DNA of 64,000 bases. Source: Peptoniphilus gorbachii. Its GTDB lineage: Bacteria > Bacillota > Clostridia > Tissierellales > Peptoniphilaceae. Numbering within the stretch: position 1 is the stretch's first letter; each line of letters opens with the position of its first letter. Positions 34,765 to 43,963 of this stretch are shown here, piece after piece. The stretch lies in assembly GCF_016908115.1 (NCBI RefSeq), contig NZ_JAFBDH010000003.1, positions 124,001 to 188,000 on the forward strand. Reading direction: 5' to 3'. A model generated the notes under the pieces. That model had not been told where the DNA came from and did no database searches. It saw only the letters and a program-made list of their open reading frames with translations. The translations under genes were made by a program, and so were the position numbers.

Positions 34765-35511
34765 ATGTATAAAGAAATAAAATATCTAAGTGCAGGCGAC
34801 TCTGCAATTGTAATGGAATTTGGCGATACAATTGAAAAAGAAATTAATGCAAGTATTGCCGCAGTTGTTGAAAATTTAAAAAAAGAAAAAATAGATGGGG
34901 TTTTGGATATTTTGCCAACTTATAGGTCAATTTTAATTAATTATGATCCTATAAAAATTTCTTACGAAGAAATTGTTGAAAATCTAAAAAAACTTAGTAA
35001 TGCAAATAATATTAAAGAATCTGATAAAGTTAGACTTGTAGAAATTCCAACCTTATATGGTAAAGAATATGGACCAGATATTGAATTTGTTGCAGAAAAT
35101 GCAAATCTTAGCATAGATGAAGTTATAAAAATCCACTCTGGCACAGATTACCTAGTTTATATGATGGGATTTATGCCAGGCTTTACTTATCTTGGTGGAC
35201 TTGATGAGAGAATTGCAACTCCAAGACTAAAAAGTCCAAGACTAAAAATTGAAGCAGGTTCTGTAGGTATTGCTGCAAATCAAACAGGCATGTACCCACT
35301 AGAATCACCTGGAGGATGGCAATTAATAGGAAGAACTCCACTTAAACTCTATGATGATACAAAAGAGCCACCAGTATTTATCCAAGCAGGTGACTATATT
35401 AGATATATTCCAATAGATGAAAAGAAGTACAAAAAAATAGAAAAAGAAGTAAAAAATAATTCTTACAAAATTTCAATTAAAATGTTAAAGAGGAGTGATC
35501 TTCATGAGTAG
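34765..35511 (+). CDS. pxpB: 5-oxoprolinase subunit B (KipI family)
   Basis: A 248-residue subunit of 5-oxoprolinase, once named for the Bacillus kinase inhibitor KipI. The family core YLVYMMGFMPGFTYLGGLDERIATPRLKSPR and GSVGIAANQTGMYPLESPGGWQLIGRTP is clear. It follows the carrier by 14 nt, with TAGGAG upstream, and overlaps pxpC by 8 nt, consistent with assembly of a B-C pair. Confidence 0.94.
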   Translation: MYKEIKYLSAGDSAIVMEFGDTIEKEINASIAAVVENLKKEKIDGVLDILPTYRSILINYDPIKISYEEIVENLKKLSNANNIKESDKVRLVEIPTLYGKEYGPDIEFVAENANLSIDEVIKIHSGTDYLVYMMGFMPGFTYLGGLDERIATPRLKSPRLKIEAGSVGIAANQTGMYPLESPGGWQLIGRTPLKLYDDTKEPPVFIQAGDYIRYIPIDEKKYKKIEKEVKNNSYKISIKMLKRSDLHE

Positions 35512-36448
35512 TATTGATGTAATAAATGGTGGAATTCTTACGACAATTCAAGATTCTGGTAGATATGGATATCAAGAGTTAGGTATTCCAACATCAGGTG
35601 TCATGGATGATTACAATTATAGACTTGCAAATATTTTAGTAGGAAATAAACTTGACGAAGCTGTATTTGAAATGACTTTCTTTGGTCCAACTTTAAAGTT
35701 TAATGAAAATCTTATTATTGCTATTACAGGTTCAAATATGAATCCAAAAATAAATGGAGAGCTTGCTCCAATGTATGAAACAATAAAGGTAAAAAAAGGA
35801 GATACTCTTCAATTTGGAAAAGTTAATGAAGGTATAAGATCTTATTTAGCTTTTGGAGGTTCTATTGATGTGCCTGTTGTAAATGGATCTAAGTCAACTC
35901 ATATTAAGACAAAAATGGGAGGAATAGAAGGCAGAGCTTTAAAAGCTAAGGATGAAATTAACATTAAAAAATCAAAAGAAGAAACAATGAGAAAAATACC
36001 TGAAAAATATATTCCCAAAATTTCACATTGCAATATTTTAAGAATTGTCTTAGGACCTCAAGATGATTATTTCACTGAAAAAGGAATTCACGATTTATTT
36101 AGATCAGGGGGATATCAAGTTACTAAAGACTTTGACAGAATGGGAATTAGATTAAAGGGAACTGCTATTGAACACAAAGAAACAGCTGATATTATTTCTG
36201 ATGGAACTACTTTTGGGTCAATTCAAGTACCTGCAAATGGTCAACCAATTATTCTTGTTGCCGATAGACAAACAACTGGTGGTTATACAAAAATTGGAAA
36301 TGTAATTACAGCAGATCTTCATAAACTTGCCCAAATGACATTTTTGGACAAAGTTCTTTTCCAAGAAATAAAAATTGAAGAATCCCAAAAATTAGCTATT
36401 GATTACAAAAATAAATTTGATTTAATAAAAAAAGAATCTATAATATAA
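35504..36448 (+). CDS. pxpC: 5-oxoprolinase subunit C (KipA family)
   Basis: A 314-residue biotin-dependent-carboxyltransferase-like subunit that pairs with PxpB. Motifs are GGILTTIQDSGRYGYQELGIPTSG, AITGSNMNPKING and LVADRQTTGGYTKIGNV. I use ATG 35504, with GAGTG close upstream, inside the end of pxpB. It is the last gene of the operon. A weak hairpin without a U-run follows the stop. Confidence 0.93.
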   Translation: MSSIDVINGGILTTIQDSGRYGYQELGIPTSGVMDDYNYRLANILVGNKLDEAVFEMTFFGPTLKFNENLIIAITGSNMNPKINGELAPMYETIKVKKGDTLQFGKVNEGIRSYLAFGGSIDVPVVNGSKSTHIKTKMGGIEGRALKAKDEINIKKSKEETMRKIPEKYIPKISHCNILRIVLGPQDDYFTEKGIHDLFRSGGYQVTKDFDRMGIRLKGTAIEHKETADIISDGTTFGSIQVPANGQPIILVADRQTTGGYTKIGNVITADLHKLAQMTFLDKVLFQEIKIEESQKLAIDYKNKFDLIKKESII

Positions 36449-36560
36449 AATCCTTAAAAATTAAATTTTAAAGGAGATTAATTATAATAAAAGCAACTAG
36501 AAATAATTTATTTTTTAGTTTAATATATTCTTTATAAAAAATATTAAAGTAGATGATTAA

Positions 36561-36806
36561 GTGGAAAATAATTATTTAATAATATTTTTAAATTTAATAA
36601 ATTTTATATTGTACGGAATAGACAAGTATAAAGCCAAGCATAATTTGTGGAGAATTAGCGAAAAAACTCTTTTGTCACTTTCAGTTTTGGCTGGAGTTGG
36701 GGGTATTCTTGGAATGGAAATTTTCCACCACAAGACTCGCGAAAAAAAATTTTACCTTGCCAACCTTATTGGTATAGCTCTTACAATTTATTTAGTAAAA
36801 AATTAA
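36561..36806 (+). CDS. Small DUF1294 membrane protein
   Basis: An 81-residue protein with about two or three membrane segments and the family motif YGIDKYKAKHNLWRISEKTLL followed by GGILGMEIFHHKTREKKF. Function is unknown for the family. The start is GTG 36561 with only a weak AGATGA site. A hairpin terminator overlaps the stop. Confidence 0.85.
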   Translation: MENNYLIIFLNLINFILYGIDKYKAKHNLWRISEKTLLSLSVLAGVGGILGMEIFHHKTREKKFYLANLIGIALTIYLVKN

Positions 36807-36832
36807 GGATGCATTTTATTGCATCCTTTTTT
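36805..36832. terminator. Bidirectional terminator between convergent genes
   Basis: AAGGATGC pairs with GCATCCTT around an 8-nt loop, with A and T runs on either side. It serves the DUF1294 gene and the minus-strand gene that ends at 36831. Confidence 0.85.
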
Positions 36833-37733
36833 AATGGTCAATTTCAGCTAAAATATCTCTATTATCTAACATTTTTAAAATATTTTTTATGTCTAAAATT
36901 ATAACATTTTCTTTTTTTAATTTTTCTTTAGTTTCCTTTTTTAAGAAAGAAGTATTTATAAATAAAACTGGAGTTATGCCTTCATATAAACCGGAGAACT
37001 TATCTACTAAAGTTTTTACTTCAGACTCTGGTAAAACTTCTATGTCTTTATATTTTTTAATATCAAGAGCGTATCTCTTTTTGCCTTTTTTTACATAAAA
37101 GTCAAAGGAAGCTTCTTTTCTTGTATTATTAAATCTTTCAACTGTGTAGCCAGTTCTCTCAAGGGCAATTTTTGCAAGTTTTTCTGCTGTAACTTCCTCT
37201 GATAAACTTGAAAGAGCTCGCAAAAGATTTTGTGGAAAAATTTTAAAAATTGCTGTGCAAGTATCCTTATCCTCTGGTCCACTTTTATAGTCAAAGCCAA
37301 TTAACATGCCATTAACTATGTTAAAATGTCCATGAGCCAAGGCATTTCTTATGTGACGAAAAAGAGAGTCAGTTTTTGATTCCCTTTCACCCTTTGTAAG
37401 AATTATTTTTTGTGAGTGAGGACAAATTTTATCTTCATAAAATTTTACTATGTCTTTATCAATATAATCTAAAAAGGCTACGTCCTTATTTTCTAAACTC
37501 ATGTAATTTTTTATTATGCCAAAGACAAAATTTTCAAAACTAAGAGAAGATGTGAGCTCATTTTCAGGTGACTGCAGAGAATTTATATTTGGCACATACC
37601 ATAAGAGGTATTCTAAAGTTTTTGTCATCTCTTCTGTAAGTTTTATGGGCGTATTTTCGTGATAAATAGAATAAGAAACCTTATCTTTACAGGTCTCAAA
37701 TTCAAATCCAAATCTTTTTAAATTAGCTGGCAC
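36831..37733 (-). CDS. HEPN-domain / restriction-endonuclease-like fusion protein
   Basis: A 300-residue protein that I read as two modules. Residues about 35-185 are helical and contain SLFRHIRNALAHGHF, in which R129-NALA-H134 matches the Rx4-6H motif of HEPN RNases; the context resembles the pEK499-p136-type HEPN group. Residues about 185-295 resemble the Mrr-type PD-(D/E)xK fold: LAKIALERTGYTVER, then SFDFYV (Asp211), then YALDIKKYK (Asp224-x-Lys226). Such fusions are usually RNA- or DNA-targeting defence or toxin proteins. No antitoxin, transposase or other defence gene is adjacent. An extended -10 (TGTTATACT) lies about 40 nt upstream. Domain calls are from motif reading only. Confidence 0.65.
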   Translation of the reverse strand: MPANLKRFGFEFETCKDKVSYSIYHENTPIKLTEEMTKTLEYLLWYVPNINSLQSPENELTSSLSFENFVFGIIKNYMSLENKDVAFLDYIDKDIVKFYEDKICPHSQKIILTKGERESKTDSLFRHIRNALAHGHFNIVNGMLIGFDYKSGPEDKDTCTAIFKIFPQNLLRALSSLSEEVTAEKLAKIALERTGYTVERFNNTRKEASFDFYVKKGKKRYALDIKKYKDIEVLPESEVKTLVDKFSGLYEGITPVLFINTSFLKKETKEKLKKENVIILDIKNILKMLDNRDILAEIDH

Positions 37734-37882
37734 ATTTTCTCCTTCTTTCTAAAATACTTCTAAATAAAGTATAACACAGATTAATAATTTTTATAAAAGT
37801 ATAAAAATAGAATTGACTTTATTATAGATATCGTATTAAATAAATATAAATGTAAAAATATAATTAAAATTTTGGAGGGCAA

Positions 37883-38593
37883 ATGGAAAATTTTGACAAC
37901 ATAGAAAAGAAAAAGAAATTTATTCCAAATATAGATACTGAACTAAGAAGAAGACAAGTGTCTGTGCCAGAAGTTACTTATAGAGCAAGTGGAATAAATT
38001 TTCTTGGAAAGAGAATAAAATCGCTCATGTTTACAAATGATATTCCAGTTGTTGTAAATAACAACGCACAAGGTATTATGTCAGTCTATCCCTTTACACC
38101 ACAACTAAAAATAATATCAGCCATAATAGAAGTTGCATCTGTCCCTGTATTTGTTGGAATAGGTGGAGGGACAACATCAGGTTTAAGATCAGTAAATATT
38201 GGCTTGCAAGCAGAATTACTTGGAGCAGCAGGTGTTGTAGTAAATGCACCTATGTCAAATGAAAATATTGAACTAATTTCAAAGACACTTGACATAGCAG
38301 TTATTGCAACTGTAATAAGTAAATATGATGATATATTGGGAAAAGTTAAGGCTGGAGCAAGAGTTTTAAATATTGCAGGTGGTAAAAAGACTGCAGAACT
38401 AGTAAAATATACAAGAAAGATAGTTGGAGATGAATTTCCAATTATTGCTACTGGTGGTCATACTGATGAGCATATACTTGAAACCATAGAAGCAGGTGCA
38501 AATACCATCACTTATACACCAAAATCAAGCTCAGAAATTTTTTCGGAAGTTATGGATAATTATAGAATTAACTTGAGAGAAAAGGATCAATAA
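37883..38593 (+). CDS. TIM-barrel family protein of unknown function
   Basis: A 236-residue soluble protein with alternating strand-helix pattern and two Gly-rich phosphate-binding-type loops, VGIGGGTTSG (about 92-101) and IIATGGHTDEH (about 190-200). It looks like a ribulose-phosphate-binding-type (beta/alpha)8 barrel, similar to proteins loosely annotated as hydrolases. It is 17 nt upstream of nhaC and co-directional, so the two probably form an operon. No catalytic assignment can be made. GGAGGG lies 7 nt before ATG. Confidence 0.65.
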   Translation: MENFDNIEKKKKFIPNIDTELRRRQVSVPEVTYRASGINFLGKRIKSLMFTNDIPVVVNNNAQGIMSVYPFTPQLKIISAIIEVASVPVFVGIGGGTTSGLRSVNIGLQAELLGAAGVVVNAPMSNENIELISKTLDIAVIATVISKYDDILGKVKAGARVLNIAGGKKTAELVKYTRKIVGDEFPIIATGGHTDEHILETIEAGANTITYTPKSSSEIFSEVMDNYRINLREKDQ

Positions 38594-38610
38594 AAGATAA
38601 AGGAGAAAAA

Positions 38611-40116
38611 ATGGAATTTGGAATTTTATCGATAGTTCCTCCAATTGTTGCCATTGCCTTGGCACTGATAACCAAAGAAGTAATAACTTCACTTTTAATA
38701 GGGATTTTATCTGGAGGACTTATCTACACTGGCGGAAATATTATTGCCGCTTTGGAAACAGTTTTTGAATTAATGGGAACTAAACTTGGAGATAATGCTC
38801 TAATGCTAGTGTTTTTAACAATGCTAGGTTCTCTAGTAATGGTAATGAACATGGCAGGGGGCTCCTTTGCTTATGGAAAATGGGCAAGTAAAAAAATTAA
38901 GAGCAAAAAAATGGCAAAGCTTGCCACATCTTTTTTAGGAATGTTAATTTTTATAGACGATTATTTTAACTGTCTAACAGTTGGAGCAGTTATGAAACCA
39001 ATTGTTGATGAAAATAAGGTTTCTAGGGCAAAGCTTGCACACATAATTGACTCAACTGCAGCACCTGTATGTATTCTTGCACCTGTTTCATCTTGGGCAG
39101 CTTCTGTCGTTGCAGTAATAGGAGATACTGGCGTAAAAAACCCAATGAGCGTATTTTTAAGCACTATACCTATGAATGTTTATCCTATACTTACTCTACT
39201 TTTGATTTTATATTTTTGTACATCTGATATAGAAATAGGAGTAATGGAAAAATACGAATTAAATGACACATCAAGAATTCTTGAAAATGAAGAAGTTGGT
39301 TATGAGTACTCAAAAAATGGAAAAGTTTATGACTTAGTAGTGCCAATTTTAGTATTAATTTTTGTAACTGTAGCGATGATGTTAAAGACTGGAGGATTTT
39401 TCTCTGATGGAGTAGGAGCAGCAGCAGCCTTTGGGAATGCAAATGTAAACTTGTCTCTTGTAATAGGAGCTTTTTTTGCAATAGCAGTTTCCTTTGTAAT
39501 GTATATTCCAAGAAAACTTTTAAAGTTTGAAGAATTTATGAAGGGAATAGTTGAAGGAATGAAGACAATGGTTTCTGCAATAGTAATACTTTCTCTTGCC
39601 TGGACAATTGGTGGCATTACAAGTGATGAATTTTTAAATACAGGATCATACATTGCATCACTAATTTCAAACTCAACTATGCCAATGTGGCTTTTACCTG
39701 CAATAATTTTTGTAGTTGGAGCATTTTTGTCTTTCTCAACTGGAACAGCTTGGGGAACTTTTGGAATTTTAATTCCAATAATGGTTCCAATATTAATGCA
39801 TACAAATCACATGCACTACTTGACAATTGTTCTTGCAGCAATTTTTTCTGGCTCAGTATTTGGAGATCACTGCTCACCAATTTCTGATACAACAATACTT
39901 TCATCAGCAGGAGCAGGATGTGATCACATAGCCCACGTATCAAGTCAGCTTTCTTATGCAATTAGTGTAGGCTCTGCATCAGCACTTGCCTTTTTAGTGT
40001 CAGGAATAATAGGAAAGCCTGCGCTTACACTTCCAATTGGAATAGCAATTCTTGCAGTTATAGTCTCTGTTTTAAAGAGAATGACAATAAATAAGTATAT
40101 AAAAAATACTAAATAA
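38611..40116 (+). CDS. nhaC: NhaC-family Na+/H+ antiporter or related carrier
   Basis: A 501-residue protein with about 11-12 membrane segments. NhaC-family features are FIDDYFNCLTVGAVMKPI, DSTAAPVCILAPVSSWAA and SGSVFGDHCSPISDTTILSSAGAGCDHI. Members exchange Na+ for H+, and some exchange organic acids or amino acids, so the substrate is open. It follows the TIM-barrel gene by 17 nt with AAGGAG upstream, and a terminator comes after it. Confidence 0.88.
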   Translation: MEFGILSIVPPIVAIALALITKEVITSLLIGILSGGLIYTGGNIIAALETVFELMGTKLGDNALMLVFLTMLGSLVMVMNMAGGSFAYGKWASKKIKSKKMAKLATSFLGMLIFIDDYFNCLTVGAVMKPIVDENKVSRAKLAHIIDSTAAPVCILAPVSSWAASVVAVIGDTGVKNPMSVFLSTIPMNVYPILTLLLILYFCTSDIEIGVMEKYELNDTSRILENEEVGYEYSKNGKVYDLVVPILVLIFVTVAMMLKTGGFFSDGVGAAAAFGNANVNLSLVIGAFFAIAVSFVMYIPRKLLKFEEFMKGIVEGMKTMVSAIVILSLAWTIGGITSDEFLNTGSYIASLISNSTMPMWLLPAIIFVVGAFLSFSTGTAWGTFGILIPIMVPILMHTNHMHYLTIVLAAIFSGSVFGDHCSPISDTTILSSAGAGCDHIAHVSSQLSYAISVGSASALAFLVSGIIGKPALTLPIGIAILAVIVSVLKRMTINKYIKNTK

Positions 40117-40123
40117 TTTTTAG

Positions 40124-40150
40124 GACTAACTTTTTAGTTAGTCTTTTTTT
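40124..40150 (+). terminator. Terminator after nhaC
   Basis: GACTAACT pairs with AGTTAGTC around a 3-nt T loop, followed by a run of T residues. Confidence 0.9.
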
Positions 40151-40266
40151 ATTGAAATTTTTAAAAAATTTTACAAAGATATATTTTTTGTCAAAAATTT
40201 TCATTTATCTATTTAAAAAATCTTTAAAGTGGTATATATTTTAAAGAATAAAGTAAGGGGTGCATT

Positions 40267-40779
40267 ATGAGCTTTCAAATTGAAAAGAAAAATATATTAG
40301 ATTACGAAGTAGACGCAATAGTGAATGCAGCAAATGCAGAATTAAAAAGAGGCGGCGGAGTTTGTGGACAAATTTTTAAAAAGGCGAGTGACAAAGAATT
40401 AGAAGAAGAATGTAATAAACTTGCACCAATAAATCCAGGCGAATCTGTAATTACAAGGGGCTATAATTTAAAATCAAAATACATAATTCATTCAGTAGGA
40501 CCTATTTATTTTGATGGCAACCAAAAAGAAAGAGAAACTTTAGAAGCAGCTTATAAATCTGCTCTTGAACTTGCAGTGGAAAATAATTTAAAAAGCCTAG
40601 TATTTCCACTACTATCTTCAGGAATTTACGGCTATCCACTTGATGAAGCAGCAGAAGTAGCAGTTTATACAATAAGAGATTTTATTAAGGGTAAGGACTT
40701 AGATGTAACAATTTCTGCCTTAAACGACAATGTAGTAAGGGTATTGAAAGAAAAAAATAAAAAGTGGATTGAAAAATAA
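40267..40779 (+). CDS. Macro-domain ADP-ribose hydrolase-like protein
   Basis: A 170-residue single macro domain. The ADP-ribose-binding motifs are DAIVNAANAELKRGGGVCGQIF, SKYIIHSVGP and VFPLLSSGIYGYPLDEA. Members remove O-acetyl-ADP-ribose or ADP-ribose from proteins or nucleic acids. It stands alone, with AAGGGG before ATG and a terminator after it. No ADP-ribosyltransferase partner is nearby, so housekeeping deacetylation is the default reading. Confidence 0.92.
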   Translation: MSFQIEKKNILDYEVDAIVNAANAELKRGGGVCGQIFKKASDKELEEECNKLAPINPGESVITRGYNLKSKYIIHSVGPIYFDGNQKERETLEAAYKSALELAVENNLKSLVFPLLSSGIYGYPLDEAAEVAVYTIRDFIKGKDLDVTISALNDNVVRVLKEKNKKWIEK

Positions 40780-40809
40780 AAATTTATTTAAAATAAAAAT
40801 TTCTTAGAG

Positions 40810-40838
40810 AAAAAGGACCTGCCTAGCAGATCCTTTTT
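40810..40838 (+). terminator. Terminator after macro-domain gene
   Basis: AAAAGGA and CTGC pair with GCAG and TCCTTTT around a CTA loop, followed by T residues. Confidence 0.85.
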
Positions 40839-40866
40839 TAGTTAAAAATTTTATTTACTTGTGAAT

Positions 40867-41043
40867 TTAGTATAATAATCTCTTTATTTCGTTTCTCATT
40901 CTTATTTTGCCAGCGTGATAGACAACTTTACCTGCTCTCTTTGGGTTTAAAAGTGGCATTAATTTTATTCTTCTCCTTCTTCTTTTTGGCTTTATAAATT
41001 TTATAAAGGCAATAAATTTAATTAAGCTCTTTAATTTTTTCAT
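40867..41043 (-). CDS. 58-residue highly basic protein downstream of PBP
   Basis: A short frame starts at ATG 41043, 5 nt after a strong AGGAGG, and ends at TAA 40867. It begins 8 nt after the class A PBP stop, on the same strand. About 21 of 58 residues are Lys or Arg, with a five-Arg run near residue 21 and an amphipathic hydrophobic N-terminal third (KSLIKFIAFIKFIK). I do not recognise a family. A membrane- or nucleic-acid-associated small protein are both possible. The strong ribosome site and operon position are the reasons to accept it. Confidence 0.65.
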   Translation of the reverse strand: MKKLKSLIKFIAFIKFIKPKRRRRRIKLMPLLNPKRAGKVVYHAGKIRMRNEIKRLLY

Positions 41044-41051
41044 AATTCCTC

Positions 41052-43946
41052 CTATTTTTTCTTTTTACTTGTTTTTATCTTATTAGATGATTTTTTTGAT
41101 TTGTCATGTTTTGAAGACTTTTTAGTCTTTTTATCATTATTATTTAAAGAATTATCTTCTTCATCTTCTCCAAATTCATTATACCACTCTCTAGTGTGAA
41201 AGTCGCAATGTTCCTTTGGCACAGTCATATAGTCATCAGGATAAATGCCATAGTGGTCTTTTGCATCATACTTATCCTTTCTTTCAAAGCGAACAGTATA
41301 TAGGACTGATTCAGATGGACAAAACTGAGTTGCAAGTTTATTTGAATCTTTGCAAATTAAATATTTTTTAAATAAATCATCTTGCTCACTTGGCTCTGTG
41401 CCAGAGATGAATTTTTCCCTGTAAGATGCACCAGCGTAGTTACTCATTTTTGTGGCAAGTTTGCCGCTTTTTGATGAAATATTTCTCGTCACAATATAAG
41501 ATGGATCTTCATCAAATTTTTCATCCTTGCTTAAATTTTTTGCCATTCTATTAAATAACTCAACTGCAGAAGATTTATCAGATGAAAGAGAAATTTTTGG
41601 AGAATCAGCACCAATCCAAAGAGAAATTGTGTGGTTCTTATTAAAGGCATTTAGAAAATAATCTGAATTTGTCTTATTTTGTCCCAAGTAAGCTCCAGTT
41701 TCTGAATTTCCTATACTTGTTCCACTAGCATTACCTCTAGTGCCATTAGAAATAAAAGCATCCTTTAAAAGATGAGAAATCTTATGGTCAAAAAGTTTTT
41801 TCTCCTTCTTGGAGTTGTCTATAATTATATTTCCACTTGGGTCTTCAATTTTTAAAATTGCAGTTTCTTCTTTATATACTCCTTCATTGGAAATTGTCTG
41901 ATACATCTTTGATAAATCATAAAGACTTAAGCCAACTTGCATATTTCCAAGGGCAAGAGACTCTAAGTTTTCGTCATTTTTCTTTTTATTTTCCTTTTGA
42001 TTTATAAAATAATCATTGCCATCTTCCTTTATTATTTCAAATTTTTTAAGGACATCAAGGGCTTTGTCTTTACCAATTTCATTTAGGAGGTCTGCTGCAA
42101 TTACATTGGAAGAATTTTCCATGGCAAGGCGAATAGTCATTAGTCCCTTAAAGGAATCGTAGTAATTGTGTGGCCAAAACATTCCGTCATAAGTTCTTGG
42201 CACATCGTCATAGACATCTCCAAGAGTTTTTCCCTCCATAAGTGCTGGAAGGTAGACAGTTAAAGGTGTAAGGGCAGATCCTGGTTGCCTATAAGAATCT
42301 GTTGCACGATTTAAAATTTTTGCGTTTTTTGTCCTAACATCGAGACCGCCAATTATTCCTTCCACAAAACCAGTGTCATTATTTACGACAATCATTGCTG
42401 ATTGAGGTTGCATAAGAGGGCTTGGGTTGAAGTCAAAATATTTATTTGAAATAATCAACTTGTCATTTTCGATTTTATAGAAATCTGGATAGTCCTTTAA
42501 GTAGGATCCATCAATTATTAAATAATTATTTTTAAGTTCTCCGGCTCCTTCTTCAATTTTTAGTCCACCAATTTCAAAGGTATTTAAAATTTTGTTATTG
42601 TCGATGACATAGGCATCTATAATGTCAATTTTTTGTCCTAAATCTTTGAAATAAAGGCTTTTAATTTTTAAATCACCATGAGATGAAATGCTGTAAGATG
42701 ATTTTGGAATTACTAAATTAAAATTCTCATCTAAAATATTGTTGCGATGAAAGTATAAAATTTCGTCGCCAAAGATAATATTGTTGCCAGCATCAAAGTT
42801 TAAATTTAACATTCTGCTGCCACCAGATGATGACCTATTTAATAAAAAGTTTTTAAAGTTTTCGTATTTATTTTCTAAGTCCTTTTGAATATTTTCGTCA
42901 ATTGTTGAATAAACCTTGTAGCCACCAGTGAAAAGTTTATGCTCGCCTTCTTCCAAACTTGTCTTATAAAAATCAGCAAGGTACCTAGAAGCCTCTTTTT
43001 TTATGTAGTCAGTGGAGTAGGTAGACATGGTGTGATTTTTAAAATTTCGTGGGTTTAAGGCACTTACAATGTCATAGTTTTTTGCTTTTTCATAATCTTT
43101 ATCATCAATATAACCAAGTTCGTGCATTCTCATTAAAACAATTCTTTGCCTTTTAAAGGCGTCGTCATTTAAAACCATGTAAAGGTCCTTGCCGTCAATT
43201 TCACGACTGCCAATAATTTTAAAGTCATCCTTTAAATATTCTTCTGGAACAGATTTAAAGGGAGAATAATTTGTTGGAGACTTTGGTATGCCAGCAAGAA
43301 GGGCAGCTTCTGCTATGTTTAAGTCCACTGCATCCTTAGAAAAATAAGTTTGAGCAGCAGCTTCAATGCCATAGGCACCTTGTCCCAAGTTAATTCTATT
43401 TAAGTAGGCTTCCAAAATTTCATTTTTGTCTAGGACATCCTCAACTCTAAGAGAAAGATATGCCTCTTGAATTTTTCTGCCAAGAGTTTTTTGGTTAGTT
43501 AGATAAACTGATCTCACTAGCTGCTGAGTAATAGTTGAACCTCCACGCAAGAGGGACCTTGATTTTATATTTGCAGCAATGGAAGATGCTATTCCAATGG
43601 GGTCCAGACCCTTGTGCTTGTAAAATCTGTGATCTTCAATGGCAACAAAGGCATTTTTTACATTATCGGGAATGTCATCTATGTCAATTAGTGTTCTGTA
43701 CTCAAGAGATTCAATTTTTTCAATTAAGTTTCCTTCTTTAGAATAAATATAGGAGCTCTGATTAAAGGAAGAGCTCAAATTATTTAAGTCTGTGGCAGGA
43801 GTTTTTGAAATTATTGAAATAATAAGTGCTGAAAAAAGTGAAATAATTAAAACAAAAATTAAAAGCAGAATTAAAAGTCCGATTTTAATTTTTTGACCCT
43901 TATTTAAATTTTTAAAATTATTTTTAAGATGTGCAAAATTTTTCAT
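41052..43946 (-). CDS. Class A penicillin-binding protein with altered transpeptidase motifs
   Basis: A 964-residue membrane-anchored peptidoglycan synthase. A basic N terminus and one membrane segment (about 25-50) are followed by an intact GT51 glycosyltransferase domain with EDHRFYKHKGLD, RGGSTITQQLVR, RKIQEAYLSL and LNRINLGQGAYG. The transpeptidase domain has SSN (in MENSSN), but the SxxK position reads GSALTP (Ser557, Thr560 in place of Lys), and the KTG box reads KTN. The C terminus is a Lys/Ser-rich tail. I start it at ATG 43946 with AAGGAG upstream; an earlier TTG would place that site inside the gene. An extended -10 (TGTTATAAT, 43972-43964) precedes it. Confidence 0.9.
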   Translation of the reverse strand: MKNFAHLKNNFKNLNKGQKIKIGLLILLLIFVLIISLFSALIISIISKTPATDLNNLSSSFNQSSYIYSKEGNLIEKIESLEYRTLIDIDDIPDNVKNAFVAIEDHRFYKHKGLDPIGIASSIAANIKSRSLLRGGSTITQQLVRSVYLTNQKTLGRKIQEAYLSLRVEDVLDKNEILEAYLNRINLGQGAYGIEAAAQTYFSKDAVDLNIAEAALLAGIPKSPTNYSPFKSVPEEYLKDDFKIIGSREIDGKDLYMVLNDDAFKRQRIVLMRMHELGYIDDKDYEKAKNYDIVSALNPRNFKNHTMSTYSTDYIKKEASRYLADFYKTSLEEGEHKLFTGGYKVYSTIDENIQKDLENKYENFKNFLLNRSSSGGSRMLNLNFDAGNNIIFGDEILYFHRNNILDENFNLVIPKSSYSISSHGDLKIKSLYFKDLGQKIDIIDAYVIDNNKILNTFEIGGLKIEEGAGELKNNYLIIDGSYLKDYPDFYKIENDKLIISNKYFDFNPSPLMQPQSAMIVVNNDTGFVEGIIGGLDVRTKNAKILNRATDSYRQPGSALTPLTVYLPALMEGKTLGDVYDDVPRTYDGMFWPHNYYDSFKGLMTIRLAMENSSNVIAADLLNEIGKDKALDVLKKFEIIKEDGNDYFINQKENKKKNDENLESLALGNMQVGLSLYDLSKMYQTISNEGVYKEETAILKIEDPSGNIIIDNSKKEKKLFDHKISHLLKDAFISNGTRGNASGTSIGNSETGAYLGQNKTNSDYFLNAFNKNHTISLWIGADSPKISLSSDKSSAVELFNRMAKNLSKDEKFDEDPSYIVTRNISSKSGKLATKMSNYAGASYREKFISGTEPSEQDDLFKKYLICKDSNKLATQFCPSESVLYTVRFERKDKYDAKDHYGIYPDDYMTVPKEHCDFHTREWYNEFGEDEEDNSLNNNDKKTKKSSKHDKSKKSSNKIKTSKKKK

Positions 43947-43963
43947 ATTTACTCCTTTTTTCA

